In this document: positions 19,295-27,755 of the stretch, piece after piece
How positions within the stretch are numbered: the first letter of the stretch is position 1
Layout: each line of letters begins with the position of its first letter
Assembly (NCBI RefSeq): GCF_030486595.1
Contig: NZ_JAUJZH010000005.1
Coordinates: 231,205 to 295,204 of the forward strand
DNA length: 64,000 nt
Direction of reading: 5' to 3'
Origin: Variovorax ginsengisoli
GTDB lineage: Bacteria; Pseudomonadota; Gammaproteobacteria; Burkholderiales; Burkholderiaceae_C
Position numbers and translations under genes: made by a program
The notes under the pieces: generated by a model
What the model was told of the DNA's origin: nothing
The model's input: the letters and a program-made list of their open reading frames with translations, nothing else
The model's database searches: none

Positions 19295-20550
19295 GCATCG
19301 TCATCCCGATCGCTGCCGGCGCCGAAGAGGCGGCCGCGGGCGCGGCCAGCGCCAACGACGTGCTGCATCTGATGCGGCCCGGCCCGCTGCAACTGGCGGC
19401 GCTGCCGCCGCTGTCGCTCTATGTGCACCTGCCGTGGTGCCTGCGCAAGTGCCCCTACTGCGACTTCAACTCGCACGAATGGCGCAGCGGCGGCGGCAGC
19501 GACGCGCTGCCCGAGCAGCGCTACATCGATGCCCTGGTGGCCGACCTCGACGCCGCGCTGCCGCTGGTGTGGGGACGCACCGTGCACACCATCTTCATCG
19601 GCGGCGGCACGCCCAGCCTGTTCTCGCCGGCCGCCATCGACCGCCTGATCGGCGACCTGCGCGCGCGCCTCAAGCTGGCGCCCGACTGCGAGATCTCGCT
19701 CGAGGCCAACCCCGGCACCTTCGAGCGCGACCGCTTCCGCGCCTACCGCGCGGCCGGTGTCACGCGGCTGTCGGTCGGCGTGCAGAGCTTCAATGACGAG
19801 CACCTGAAGGCGCTCGGCCGGGTGCACGACCGGGCTCAGGCCATCGCGGCGGTCGAAGAGGCGGCCGCCGCCTTCGACACCTTCAACCTCGACCTGATGT
19901 ACGCGCTGCCGGGCCAGACCCTCGAAGGCCTCGACGCCGACCTGAGCCAGGCGCTGGCGCTGGCGCCGCCGCACCTGTCGGTGTATCACCTGACCATCGA
20001 GCCCAACACCTACTTCGCCAAGTTTCCGCCCACGATTCCAGAGGACGATGCGGCATACGAGATGCTCGATCGCATCACGGAACGCACCGCCGCCAACGGC
20101 CTCCAGCGATACGAGATATCGGCCTACGCCCGCCCGGGCCATGCCTGTGCACACAATTTGAATTACTGGCAGTTTGGCGATTACCTCGGAATCGGGGCCG
20201 GCGCCCACAGCAAATTGAGCTTTGCGCACCGGGTGGTGCGGCAGGTGCGGTTCCGGGAGCCGCGGCTGTACATGGACAACGCGATCGCCGGCCGGGCGGT
20301 GGCGCAGAGCGAGGAGGTCGGGATCGCTGCGTTGCCTTTTGAATACATGCTCAATGCCCTGAGGCTCAAGGATGGGTTTAGGCTTGCGGAATTCGGCGAG
20401 CGCACCGGCCTGGCCATCACCAGCATCCAGCGCGGCCTGGAGGAGGCCGAGCGCAAGGGATTGATCGAACGGGATCTGGCCCGTGTCTGGCCGACGACGC
20501 GCGGCTTCGACTTTTTGAGCGACCTGCAGTCCATCTTCCTGCCGGACTGA
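19291..20550 (+). CDS. hemW: Radical SAM heme chaperone HemW
   Basis: A 419-residue radical SAM protein. The cluster motif is CLRKCPYC (CxxxCxxC), followed by FIGGGTPSLFSP, LEANPGTFE, RLSVGVQSF, FNLDLMYALPGQT, and HNLNYW, the HNxxYW motif that separates HemW from coproporphyrinogen dehydrogenase HemN. The family delivers heme to respiratory proteins. GTG at 19291 was chosen because it overlaps the rdgB stop and leaves a Gly/Ala-rich leader of about 45 residues before the barrel; a longer frame within rdgB is a shadow. Confidence 0.94.
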   Translation: MSIVIPIAAGAEEAAAGAASANDVLHLMRPGPLQLAALPPLSLYVHLPWCLRKCPYCDFNSHEWRSGGGSDALPEQRYIDALVADLDAALPLVWGRTVHTIFIGGGTPSLFSPAAIDRLIGDLRARLKLAPDCEISLEANPGTFERDRFRAYRAAGVTRLSVGVQSFNDEHLKALGRVHDRAQAIAAVEEAAAAFDTFNLDLMYALPGQTLEGLDADLSQALALAPPHLSVYHLTIEPNTYFAKFPPTIPEDDAAYEMLDRITERTAANGLQRYEISAYARPGHACAHNLNYWQFGDYLGIGAGAHSKLSFAHRVVRQVRFREPRLYMDNAIAGRAVAQSEEVGIAALPFEYMLNALRLKDGFRLAEFGERTGLAITSIQRGLEEAERKGLIERDLARVWPTTRGFDFLSDLQSIFLPD

Positions 20551-20570
20551 GGGGAACGACGACAAGCGCA

Positions 20571-21245
20571 ATGGAACACAACGAAGACAGCATCGAACAC
20601 ACCGAGGCAGCGACCAAGCGCCGCTCGCGGGGCCGCCCCAGCCCCGAGCAGGCGGCTGCGCTGCGCGAATCCTTTCTGGCGGCGGCGCTCGAGTCCTTCC
20701 TCGAGAAGGGTTATTCGGCCACCAGCATCGAGGCCATCGCACGCGAAGCGGGCGTGGCGAAGATCACCATCTACCGGCAGTTCGACAACAAGGAAGCCTT
20801 GTTCCGCGAAGTGGCGCACCGCGCCGTGAGCAACGCCCGCGAGACCATGCAGAACACGCTGGTGCACCGCGGCAGCGACGAGCGCCAGACGCTGATCGAC
20901 CTGGTCGAGCGCATGTACCTGAGCGCTACCGAGCCCAAGACCCTGGCGCTGATGCGCCTGGTCATCGCCGAGGCGGTGCGTTTCCCGGAACTGGCGAAGT
21001 CGCTCTACGCCGAGAACAGCTACGTGCTGGCGCCGGTGGTCGACTACCTGGCCGAGGCCCACCGCGCCGGCAAGCTGCGCGTGCCGTCGCCCGAACTGGC
21101 CGCAGTGCAACTGTCGACGCTGGCCTTCGGCGGCGTGCGGTTCTTCATCTCGAAACCGTTGGCCGGGCCCGACGAGCGGCGGGTCTGGGCAGAGGACATC
21201 GTCGACCTCGTGCTGCGCGGCTGGGCACCGGCCGCGAACGACTAA
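20571..21245 (+). CDS. TetR/AcrR-family transcriptional regulator
   Basis: A 224-residue regulator. A basic, disordered N-terminus (KRRSRGRPSPEQ) precedes the TetR helix-turn-helix at about residues 30-80 (GYSATSIEAIAREAGVAKIT, then IYRQFDNKEALF). The C-terminal ligand/dimer domain belongs to the AefR-like TetR_C class (VIAEAVRFPELAKSLY). No target gene adjoins it: hemW is upstream by 20 bases on the same strand and a tRNA follows. Efflux or membrane-stress control would be usual for the class but nothing here shows it. Confidence 0.9.
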   Translation: MEHNEDSIEHTEAATKRRSRGRPSPEQAAALRESFLAAALESFLEKGYSATSIEAIAREAGVAKITIYRQFDNKEALFREVAHRAVSNARETMQNTLVHRGSDERQTLIDLVERMYLSATEPKTLALMRLVIAEAVRFPELAKSLYAENSYVLAPVVDYLAEAHRAGKLRVPSPELAAVQLSTLAFGGVRFFISKPLAGPDERRVWAEDIVDLVLRGWAPAAND

Positions 21246-21284
21246 AATCCCGACCCTGCCGCCGTGCAACGCGACGGCAGCCCA

Positions 21285-21372
21285 GGAGAGTTGGGTGAGT
21301 GGTTTAAACCAGCAGTCTTGAAAACTGCCGACGGGCAACCGTCCGTGAGTTCGAATCTCACACTCTCCGCCA
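21285..21372 (+). tRNA. tRNA-Ser(TGA)
   Basis: An 88-base tRNA including an encoded CCA. The acceptor GGAGAGT pairs with ACTCTCC (seven pairs), the anticodon stem GCAGT/ACTGC encloses CTTGAAA with anticodon TGA, the long variable arm typical of serine tRNAs lies at about 21329-21346, and the T arm carries GTTCGAATC. It begins 39 bases after the TetR gene. Confidence 0.97.
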
Positions 21373-21600
21373 TACGGCTTGTCCCGCAAGCGAAGCGTGA
21401 CGCCGTAGTCGCAAAATCACATCTCGCAGTGGCAGCGTGCCGGATAGAAAGAGGTGCATCGCGTCGAGCAACTGGAGGGCGGTCTTACGCCCTGACGCTT
21501 TGTTGATCGCGACGCTCGAGTAGCCGGACAGCCGCTGACGTCGAAACCAGTGTCCTGCAAGCGCCAGAGAGATCGCGCGGGCCTCGGCCGGCGCCGGCAT
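21358..21600 (-). CDS. Small hypothetical protein, 80 aa
   Basis: An 80-residue reading frame that I do not recognise. It begins ATG after GCGAGGCAC, an acceptable ribosome site, 15 bases after the end of the 68-residue frame, so the two could be one transcript. Its last 15 bases run antisense through the tRNA-Ser 3' end, which argues against strong conservation of the C-terminus. The sequence is basic, with RHWFRRQRL-like and LRDVILRLRRH segments and no membrane span. It may be a degraded remnant. Confidence 0.3.
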   Translation of the reverse strand: MPAPAEARAISLALAGHWFRRQRLSGYSSVAINKASGRKTALQLLDAMHLFLSGTLPLRDVILRLRRHASLAGQAVWRRV

Positions 21601-21615
21601 GTGCCTCGCGACCGG

Positions 21616-21822
21616 CTATCGGTATCGATCGAAGGGATCGTGGGGCAGGCCGATGTCCAAGCGCTCCAGCGCGCTCATCATCCTCACCTGGTCCGCGTCC
21701 CTTGCGCGCTGACGCCACGCGCCGTAGAGCGCGGCAATCCATCGGATGGGGTCCTGTAGGGGCGTGGAGGATGACTCACCGATGGGTGAATCGGAAGCCG
21801 AGGGAATCAGATCGATGTTCAT
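21616..21822 (-). CDS. Small hypothetical protein, 68 aa
   Basis: A 68-residue frame with a polar N-terminus and an amphipathic, charged C-terminal half (WIAALYGAWRQRARDADQVR, then LPHDPFDRYR). The C-terminal half loosely resembles small DUF1127-type proteins, but no family call is made. A ribosome site is weak. It lies in a stretch after tRNA-Ser that is otherwise poor in recognisable genes. Confidence 0.35.
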   Translation of the reverse strand: MNIDLIPSASDSPIGESSSTPLQDPIRWIAALYGAWRQRARDADQVRMMSALERLDIGLPHDPFDRYR

Positions 21823-21948
21823 GAATGGTCAGGGGGCGCCGCACAAAAGGCCAGGAAGCGTTCCATCGCGGCCGTCTATGAGAACAGGCTTGATGGCGGG
21901 AGGTCCATGAGCTGTTTCTGCTAGTGCCTTCGGAAATTTCTGAGCGGG

Positions 21949-22221
21949 ATGGCTGTCGCCACTGACCGGCAGGACCTCAACCCCGACAGCAATCGGCTAA
22001 AGCGCGCCACGCAGGACGACCCGAGCGTGAAGGTGCGGGGCAAGGACTTGCTCGGCCGCGTCCGCTATGTCGTGCAGCCGTCCGACGATGGGAAGTCCTT
22101 CCGGGTGATCGCCGAGGGGCTCGATTCTTTCGCGTTGGCGCTGGCCAGTCTCAGCCTCTCGTTCTGCAACAACGAACTGCTCGCGAAGCGCGACGCGAGA
22201 AGGTCGGTAGCGCGCGCATGA
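21949..22221 (+). CDS. Small hypothetical protein, 90 aa
   Basis: A 90-residue frame, not recognised. It has a polar first half with GRVRYVVQPSDDGKSFRVIA, which could be a small beta-rich unit, and an LALASLSLSF segment. No convincing ribosome site precedes the ATG (TTTCTGAGCGGG lies upstream). An overlapping minus-strand frame of similar length is equally unsupported. It may be a gene fragment. Confidence 0.25.
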   Translation: MAVATDRQDLNPDSNRLKRATQDDPSVKVRGKDLLGRVRYVVQPSDDGKSFRVIAEGLDSFALALASLSLSFCNNELLAKRDARRSVARA

Positions 22222-22522
22222 ACTCCCTCGGGTCTAGAGTAGTTCGGACAGGCACGTCGCAGCTTGTCGATTGAGTCGGTGGCAACCAGCACCGGCTGAC
22301 TATTGGCCGATGATCGAACCGTCATGCATGAAGCGCTCCGCGACATGTGCGAGCTTCAGCATGAGCTGATCGTGAACTTGGGTTGCATCCTGGCGACCTG
22401 GTGGGCGTCAGGCTCGCCAAGAATGTAGATATGCAGATGCCCATGGGTGCCGTCGCTGGCATTAACCAGGGCTCGATCGCCGACTTTCCGCCCACGCCGG
22501 TGCCATTGAGTATTCCAGGCTG
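22222..22522. other. Gene-poor stretch
   Basis: About 300 bases with no frame I can support on either strand. It is visibly richer in A/T than the flanking operons and may be decayed sequence. Confidence 0.4.
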
Positions 22523-22846
22523 CTAGCCGCCGGTGCAAGCCACCGGCGTGGCGCGCCCCACAGCCCATGAGGTGCGGCCCTGCTCGATGAGCATCGTCTG
22601 GCGTCCGTTGGAGAACGTCGTCCCCGACTTTCCGATTGCAGGAAGATCGATGGCGGCCGCTCCGTCGACGGAGACCGAGGCGCTTTCTCCCATCAAGCGC
22701 ACAGCCAAGCGTGTCCCATCGCAAACGTATTTGCTGACGGGATAGGGATTGCCGACACCGATCGACGGACTTGGCGTCGGATGCTGGCAGGCCGCCAGTA
22801 TCCAGATGGCAGACGTGCCGACGATTGAACAAAGAATGCGTTGCAA
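22523..22846 (-). CDS. MliC-like lysozyme-inhibitor lipoprotein
   Basis: A 107-residue predicted lipoprotein. A hydrophobic leader ends in the lipobox ILAAC, and the mature part follows the MliC/PliC pattern: YVCDGTRLAVRL, SVDGAAAIDLPAI, a Gly/Ser turn, and TPVACTGG, so two Cys could form the family's disulfide. MliC proteins bind and inhibit C-type lysozyme at the outer membrane. The start is taken as TTG just after GGGGGGCAAG; a longer frame upstream (to 23188) has no recognisable sequence. Family assignment is by pattern only, and the SGxxY/WxK core of classical MliC is degenerate here. Confidence 0.55.
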   Translation of the reverse strand: MQRILCSIVGTSAIWILAACQHPTPSPSIGVGNPYPVSKYVCDGTRLAVRLMGESASVSVDGAAAIDLPAIGKSGTTFSNGRQTMLIEQGRTSWAVGRATPVACTGG

Positions 22847-23274
22847 CTTGCCCCCCGCAATGTCCGCCTCATCGCTAGGCGGAGTGATGCTCAATTGCTG
22901 AGTGGTTGGCACGATGGGCTCCTCGATTTCGAAGGGATGAACCCTACACTGTCGAGCTAACACCGTCCAGTCACGCCAATTGACGCGGCATGTGAAACGC
23001 CGTAGACCAAAGTCTCCCGAGTTCCTGGGGCCCCGGCGCATCGCCAGAAGGCACTCACCGCCGTCATCCAGGAAGCCTATGTGAGAGTAAGTGACCGCTG
23101 GGGTGGAGAAAAGGATGGGGAGATACGGCCTGCCCGCGGGTAGCCGCCCGCTGGCTGATTTTTGCGGACCGAACGTTGTTGTCGGCAAGGTAGTGGAGAG
23201 GTCTCTGCGGGTGATATCACCTGAAGGTCAGTGAAGAGGTCATTCGTTCGCCGATCATCGCCGTTCCACGCCCA
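22847..23274. other. Intergenic stretch without a supported gene
   Basis: About 430 bases between the lipoprotein start and the DUF1254 stop. An open minus-strand frame continues through most of it from the lipoprotein gene, but its sequence looks non-coding. No repeat or RNA gene was seen. Confidence 0.4.
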
Positions 23275-24681
23275 TCAGCTCGCCTTCGTGATCTTTGGCG
23301 GCCACCACGTTCCATCCAGGACGGAAGGAGGCGACTCCTTCGGCCAGTAAAGGCGGAACATCGGGATGAATGTGGATGCGGGTGCGGGAAGCCAGTTCGA
23401 TTCCTTGTCCGGACCCGGGTTGTCTTTCTGGAGGTACAGGTCGATCGAACCGTCGGCGTTCGTCTTGAGCTTGTTGCGCATGCTCACGGTGTACCGGTTG
23501 AGTGGGTTCGGAATGAAGAAGTAGCCACTGTCGTACATGGTCAGCGACCAGAATCCCGATGCGGGCGGCAAGTTGCTCGCCTTGTCGAAGTGGATCACGT
23601 AGTTGTTCTTCGAGGCATCCAGCGGCTGGCCGGCCGAGTCTGCCATGCCGACCACGTACACGGCGTCCTTCGGAGCGTTCGCGGGAATCCCGAACGCGGA
23701 CAGCCAGGCGCGCGCCATGTAGTCGGTGCCGTAGTGGCCGACCTTGAGATTGAGCAGCCAACCGTCCTTCGTTTGTCCCGAGTCTTTCGTGTAGTCGACG
23801 ATCTTCTTCCAGGCGACCTTTGGGGCGGATCTGATCGCGTCCGCGACGGCAGGCTCGAGTTTGCCGAGGTCAAAGTCCTGGCCGGGCACCAGACCGATCT
23901 TCGCCAGCTTCGCCATCATTGGGGCGTCTTCGGTCGACGGCGGATTGTTCACCATCAGCTTCGCCATCCATCCGAAGTACTCGACGGCGCCAAGGGCATT
24001 GACACTGTCTCGAACCGAGCGCTTCATGTCGATGCTGGGGTCGACCTTGCCCGGCGGAGGCGTGTACTTCTTGCCCCAGGCGCTGAGCGGATAAAGTTTG
24101 TACTGGTCCTGTAGCGCCCAGACGGCCTTGTAGTCCTCCGGCGTGCCCGTGGAATAGGTACGCGCCAGGATCCACACGGTGGAAGTCGGTGACTTGACTT
24201 CCTTCACGCCCTCAGGAAGCGAACCTTTCCAGTTCGGGCCAGTGATGGCGTAGGTCTGCGCGCCCTGTCCGGTCGTGCGCGAACCGGGATCGAAGGTGAC
24301 TGGAACCCAGGCGTCGTAGAACTCCCAGACATAGTAGCGGTCGCCCATAGCCGGCCAGCTCACCACCCATGGCTCCTTGGAGACATCGATGAACGCGTTG
24401 GAATAGAGCGTGTCGGCGTTTGGTGCCGTGACGTCGCGGTACGCCGCTGAGGGGTACTCGCGCAGGTTCGCGAACTGTCCCATGGGAGCCCGCGTGGTTG
24501 TCGGCGCCTTGACGTTGGTGATCACCTTGCGCGACATTTCCACCGACATGAGGGAGTAACCGTAGACGTAGGCGTCGACGGCGATATCCCTCGCCTCATC
24601 CGCGGTCAGTGCCCAGGCGGGCTGGCCGCTCACCAGAAGGCCGGTGGTCGCCAGCAGACCGGAGAAGATCTTGATTTTCAA
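23275..24681 (-). CDS. Exported DUF1254/DUF1214 protein
   Basis: A 468-residue secreted protein. The N-terminal signal peptide (KIKIFSGLLATTGLL, then QPAWA) is followed by DUF1254 (AYVYGYSLMSVEMSR, APNADTLYSNAFIDVSKEPW) and C-terminal DUF1214 (ASGFWSLTMYD, FFIPNPLNRYT, NWLPAP, FRLYWPKE). The function of the family is unknown. The start is taken as TTG, preceded by ACAGGAG at 8 bases and giving a clean signal peptide; an ATG 45 bases upstream (24726) is the alternative. A paralogue lies at 58940. It is divergent from an AraC regulator, which may control it. Confidence 0.85.
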   Translation of the reverse strand: MKIKIFSGLLATTGLLVSGQPAWALTADEARDIAVDAYVYGYSLMSVEMSRKVITNVKAPTTTRAPMGQFANLREYPSAAYRDVTAPNADTLYSNAFIDVSKEPWVVSWPAMGDRYYVWEFYDAWVPVTFDPGSRTTGQGAQTYAITGPNWKGSLPEGVKEVKSPTSTVWILARTYSTGTPEDYKAVWALQDQYKLYPLSAWGKKYTPPPGKVDPSIDMKRSVRDSVNALGAVEYFGWMAKLMVNNPPSTEDAPMMAKLAKIGLVPGQDFDLGKLEPAVADAIRSAPKVAWKKIVDYTKDSGQTKDGWLLNLKVGHYGTDYMARAWLSAFGIPANAPKDAVYVVGMADSAGQPLDASKNNYVIHFDKASNLPPASGFWSLTMYDSGYFFIPNPLNRYTVSMRNKLKTNADGSIDLYLQKDNPGPDKESNWLPAPASTFIPMFRLYWPKESPPSVLDGTWWPPKITKAS

Positions 24682-24712
24682 TGCACTCACTCCTGTAGCA
24701 ATCGTTTGTGAT

Positions 24713-24755
24713 ATTCGAAAGGGCAACGCCTCTTGAACGCGTGCCTCATTCGAAA
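24713..24755. promoter_or_regulatory. Direct repeat in divergent promoter region
   Basis: ATTCGAAA occurs at 24713-24720 and again at 24748-24755, between the divergent DUF1254 and AraC genes. Direct repeats 35 bases apart could be half-sites for the AraC protein. This is pattern-based only. Confidence 0.25.
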
Positions 24756-24807
24756 ACGCAGGCGATCGTATGGGTGCTCTCTCTCACGAAACGAAGGCTA
24801 GAGACAA

Positions 24808-25926
24808 GTGAATCAAGTCGCCACTCATTTTGCGCCAACCCCTTGGGTGCAACTGCCGAATGCCGGTGTGACGGCGCCTCCGGTGATCTCGGTCACTGCG
24901 ATGGCCGGCGTGTCGGCACTCGTGCGGGATGCGTTCGGCGAGAAGGTCCTGAGGCAGGCCAAGCAGGCGGTCATGCTCGACATCGAACTCATCGAGGAGC
25001 ACGAATGTTTTATTCCCCAGGTCACCATGACGGGCTTCCTGTGGGAGATTGAGCGCCGTTCCGGAGAATCGAATCTCGGGCTCTTCACGGCGCCGCACCT
25101 GTCGTTGACCACCTATGGCCGCTGGGGCGAGTACGTCATGGCCGCCAACACATTGGGCGCGGCGATCGCCCGCGCAGCATCCACCCTGGGCTATCACAGC
25201 ACGGGCGACAGGATGCAGATCACGGTCGAGGCAGGCATGGCCCGAGCCAGCTATTTCAATGCGATGCGGGGGCGAGCGGGCTATGCGCATGTGGCCAGTG
25301 GCACCGCAGGAGTCCTGCTCAGCCTTCTGCGTGCCTACCTCGGGCCCGACTTTCTTCCTCGCCAAATCGAACTGGACATTCCCCGCCCGGCCGCGTCGAC
25401 ACCCTTCGAGGACGCATTTCTTTGCCCCGTGCTGTTCGACGCGGCGGCTGTCTCGGTCTACTTCGACTCGCGGCTGCTGGACCGCCAGGTCCATGGGCCG
25501 TACCAGTCTCGACTCGTCACTGTCGAGGATGTCGCACGAGTCCTCAAGGAGCCCGTCGACCTCAACGATCTTCTGGGGGTTGTCACCGCGCACATCCGGG
25601 CCCAAGTCCAGACCGGCGTTGTGACGATCGACAGCACGGCGCGCGCGTTGGGCACCAGCGTTCGCACGCTGCAGCGGGTCCTGCGCCGGGATGGCGGAGC
25701 AGACTTTCGCGAACTCGTGAACTTCATCCGCATGCGACGCGCGAAGGAACTGCTCGACGGCTCGAATGCTTCGATTGCGGAGATAGCAACCGAGTTCGGC
25801 TATTCGACGCCGGCAAATTTCGCCCGCGCATTCCGCAAGGCGACCGGCTTGGCACCGCAGGAGTACCGAACAAGCCGGCCGACTCCAACTCGGAGCGTCG
25901 TGGAGGATCGGCCGACATCGGAGTAA
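24808..25926 (+). CDS. AraC-family transcriptional regulator (arabinose-binding-like N-domain)
   Basis: A 372-residue regulator. Residues about 40-230 resemble the OruR/ArgR-like Arabinose_bd domain (GVSALVRDAFGEKVLRQAKQ, LGLFTAPHLSLTTYGRWGEY), and residues about 265-350 form a double HTH (ARALGTSVRTLQRVLRRDG, IAEIATEFGYSTPANFARAF, then ATGLAPQEYR). It starts with GTG at 24808; an internal ATG at 24901 is possible. It is divergent from the DUF1254 gene and is probably its regulator. About 140 bases with no gene follow it. Confidence 0.88.
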   Translation: MNQVATHFAPTPWVQLPNAGVTAPPVISVTAMAGVSALVRDAFGEKVLRQAKQAVMLDIELIEEHECFIPQVTMTGFLWEIERRSGESNLGLFTAPHLSLTTYGRWGEYVMAANTLGAAIARAASTLGYHSTGDRMQITVEAGMARASYFNAMRGRAGYAHVASGTAGVLLSLLRAYLGPDFLPRQIELDIPRPAASTPFEDAFLCPVLFDAAAVSVYFDSRLLDRQVHGPYQSRLVTVEDVARVLKEPVDLNDLLGVVTAHIRAQVQTGVVTIDSTARALGTSVRTLQRVLRRDGGADFRELVNFIRMRRAKELLDGSNASIAEIATEFGYSTPANFARAFRKATGLAPQEYRTSRPTPTRSVVEDRPTSE

Positions 25927-26066
25927 CGACCGATGGCTTCCTCCGAGCAGGCGGATGCACACGGTATCTCAAGGTCGGAGACCAGGCGGCGGCCTTCCGC
26001 TGGTGCTCCGCCTGGTGGTCGCACTCTCCGTCGAGCCCGCATGGGCATGCTTGCGCGCTCAGGCCG

Positions 26067-26540
26067 CTACTTCGCCTTGCCCCCCGCCGCCTGCAGCACA
26101 TCCCCCTTCAGCGTCACCGCCTGCCCGACCGGCGGCGCCGTGGTGCTCTTGACGGTGCGTAATGAGCCGTCCTGCATCCGCACGCCGATCTCGTAGGCCT
26201 GGTTCGTGTTCTTCTTCTTCTCGACCTTGTTGCCCGCGAAGGCCCCGGCACCGGCACCGGCGACGGTGGCGAGGGTCCGGCCCCTGCCGCTGCCGACCTG
26301 GTGGCCGACCACGCCACCCACCACGCCGCCGGCCACGGCACCGACGCCGGAGGTCGGCTTCGTGCTTTCGAGTTTGCGCACGGATTCGACCTTGCCGCAA
26401 ACGGAACAGGGTTTGGACGACGCAGCGGCAGGCGCCTGTTCCGCCCCCCAGGCCGGTGGCGCGGCCAGCATGGCGGCGAGCACGCAGATCGCTGGCACGC
26501 CGGCCGCAGCGTTCGGCCGTCTGGATGAAGTCGATGCCAT
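26067..26540 (-). CDS. Glycine-zipper 2TM-domain exported protein
   Basis: A 157-residue protein. A signal peptide (AICVLAAMLAAPPAWG, residues about 16-32) precedes a CSVCGKVESV motif and a glycine-zipper pair (VGAVAGGVVGGVVGHQVG and AGAGAGAFAGNKVE) as in the 17-kDa surface-antigen/SlyB-like families. The C-terminal part (YEIGVRMQDGSLRTVKS) is a small beta domain common to these outer-membrane proteins. It probably sits in the cell envelope. It is monocistronic by spacing. Confidence 0.82.
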   Translation of the reverse strand: MASTSSRRPNAAAGVPAICVLAAMLAAPPAWGAEQAPAAASSKPCSVCGKVESVRKLESTKPTSGVGAVAGGVVGGVVGHQVGSGRGRTLATVAGAGAGAFAGNKVEKKKNTNQAYEIGVRMQDGSLRTVKSTTAPPVGQAVTLKGDVLQAAGGKAK

Positions 26541-26707
26541 GGCGGTCTCCCTTCAATCCCCCGATGCGAAGGCACCGGGCGCACTCGGAAGCATCGCCGA
26601 TGCGCGGCGCCTGTCAATACATTGGGGTCGCCAAATTTGCGCCTGGTCAATTCCCGGCCCGTCTGTGCTGGACGCGCCGGCGCTGCTCGCGGGCCCGCAC
26701 GCCGCCT

Positions 26708-26989
26708 TCAACTGAACAGCGTGAACAACCCAGAGAGGCCGGCCAGGAACCAACCGACCGCCGCCGCCGCTTGCGCGTTCTCCTTTGGTATCGGGAACAT
26801 TTCCGCGCGACGCCATGCCCCGACGATGAACACCAGGATGGTCCCGACGAAGATGCCACTCGACGTACTGGCCAAGACATGGGAGAGACCGCCGCAGAGT
26901 GCACATGCGGCCGGGCATTCGCGGGCAGACCATCGTTTCGCCAAAGCCGAGATGCCGGCGGCGCGGCACGAGGGACATGCATGCTTCAT
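26708..26989 (-). CDS. Small zinc-ribbon membrane protein
   Basis: A 93-residue protein with two Cys pairs near the N-terminus (CPSC at 5-8 and CALCGG near 29-34), a possible zinc ribbon, and two predicted membrane segments (SGIFVGTILVFIVGAW; AAAAVGWFLAGLSGLFTLF). I do not recognise a named family beyond small zinc-ribbon membrane proteins. It lies between two other small minus-strand envelope genes. Confidence 0.6.
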   Translation of the reverse strand: MKHACPSCRAAGISALAKRWSARECPAACALCGGLSHVLASTSSGIFVGTILVFIVGAWRRAEMFPIPKENAQAAAAVGWFLAGLSGLFTLFS

Positions 26990-27089
26990 AGGACGGATGA
27001 ATCTCCAGTCATGCCATTGTGACCAACCCTCAGGTCAGTGCGCACGCGCTTTTCGTGGCGACTTCGGCGTCGGCGCTTGTTTCGCGAAT

Positions 27090-27329
27090 CTATTGGAACC
27101 AGCGAAGACCGCCCCAGAATCTGTCGCCAAGTCGAGCCGCGCACACGCCGCAGGCGACGACTGCGATGCTAACGAGCGCGCACACGGCGAAGAGGCCCAG
27201 GGGCCATAGCCGGACGCACAGGCCCAAGCCGACGACCAGGCCAAGCAGCGCGCCGCAGCAAAACCGCACTCTCTTCTCGAATGCGTCGGGCTGTCTGCCT
27301 GCGAGCACGGGACCTGATTCAGTTTTCAT
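27090..27329 (-). CDS. Small hypothetical membrane protein
   Basis: A 79-residue frame. After a polar N-terminus (MKTESGPVLAGRQPDAFEKR) come two adjacent hydrophobic segments (FCCGALLGLVVGLGLCV; LGLFAVCALVSIAVVACGVC). The start is the inner ATG at 27329, because the longer frame upstream is polar and unlike the rest. The ribosome site is poor. Function unknown. Confidence 0.5.
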   Translation of the reverse strand: MKTESGPVLAGRQPDAFEKRVRFCCGALLGLVVGLGLCVRLWPLGLFAVCALVSIAVVACGVCAARLGDRFWGGLRWFQ

Positions 27330-27496
27330 GCGCAATGGCCGGCGATGGTCCGGTGTGCCGGACTGTGCCACAGCGACGAAACCCGTCATCTGTTTCGAGG
27401 ACGACAGCCACAAGGCAAAGGCGTACCTTGCGTCCAACGCGAAGGCTGCGCAGGGCGAAGGTTCGACAACTGGCGCTTCGCGTGCAGGAGCGTGTC

Positions 27497-27739
27497 ATGT
27501 GCCCTCGAGTATTTCGTCCCCTGGTGATCGCATGCCTGGTCATTGCGAGTTCCGCGTGTCAGCCGCAGAGGCCGGGCATTCAATCGAAAAACATGGGAAA
27601 CGTTCTTGCGGGATACGTGGAGCCGGCAGGAGTGGGTCCGGCTGCAGGGCACCCCGTCACCTACCTCGGCGACATGTTCTCGGGAGAGGAAGCGGCGCTG
27701 GCGTCCAAGCCGCCGGAGATTGAATCGCCCACCTTCTGA
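27497..27739 (+). CDS. Small predicted lipoprotein
   Basis: An 80-residue protein. The leader FRPLVIACLVIASSAC ends in a lipobox at Cys, and the mature part of about 55 residues is Gly/Pro-rich with VTYLGDMFSGEEAAL. ATG at 27497 has CAGGAG at 7 bases, while the open frame upstream of it reads as non-coding Arg-rich sequence. Function unknown. It is convergent with the reductase gene (16 bases apart). Confidence 0.6.
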   Translation: MCPRVFRPLVIACLVIASSACQPQRPGIQSKNMGNVLAGYVEPAGVGPAAGHPVTYLGDMFSGEEAALASKPPEIESPTF

Positions 27740-27755
27740 GGCCCGCATGGGCATT

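Noticed and set aside
21949..22346. Overlapping opposite-strand frames as one larger gene
   Set aside because: No recognisable sequence in either; only the plus-strand frame is listed, with low confidence.
22523..23188. A 221-codon version of the MliC-like gene
   Set aside because: The first half shows no signal peptide or family pattern, whereas the TTG start gives a clean lipoprotein leader.
26021..26034. Possible copy of the tRNA-Ser 3' end (CACTCTCCG) as an attachment site for an island
   Set aside because: Only about nine bases match, no integrase gene is present, and the match is expected by chance.
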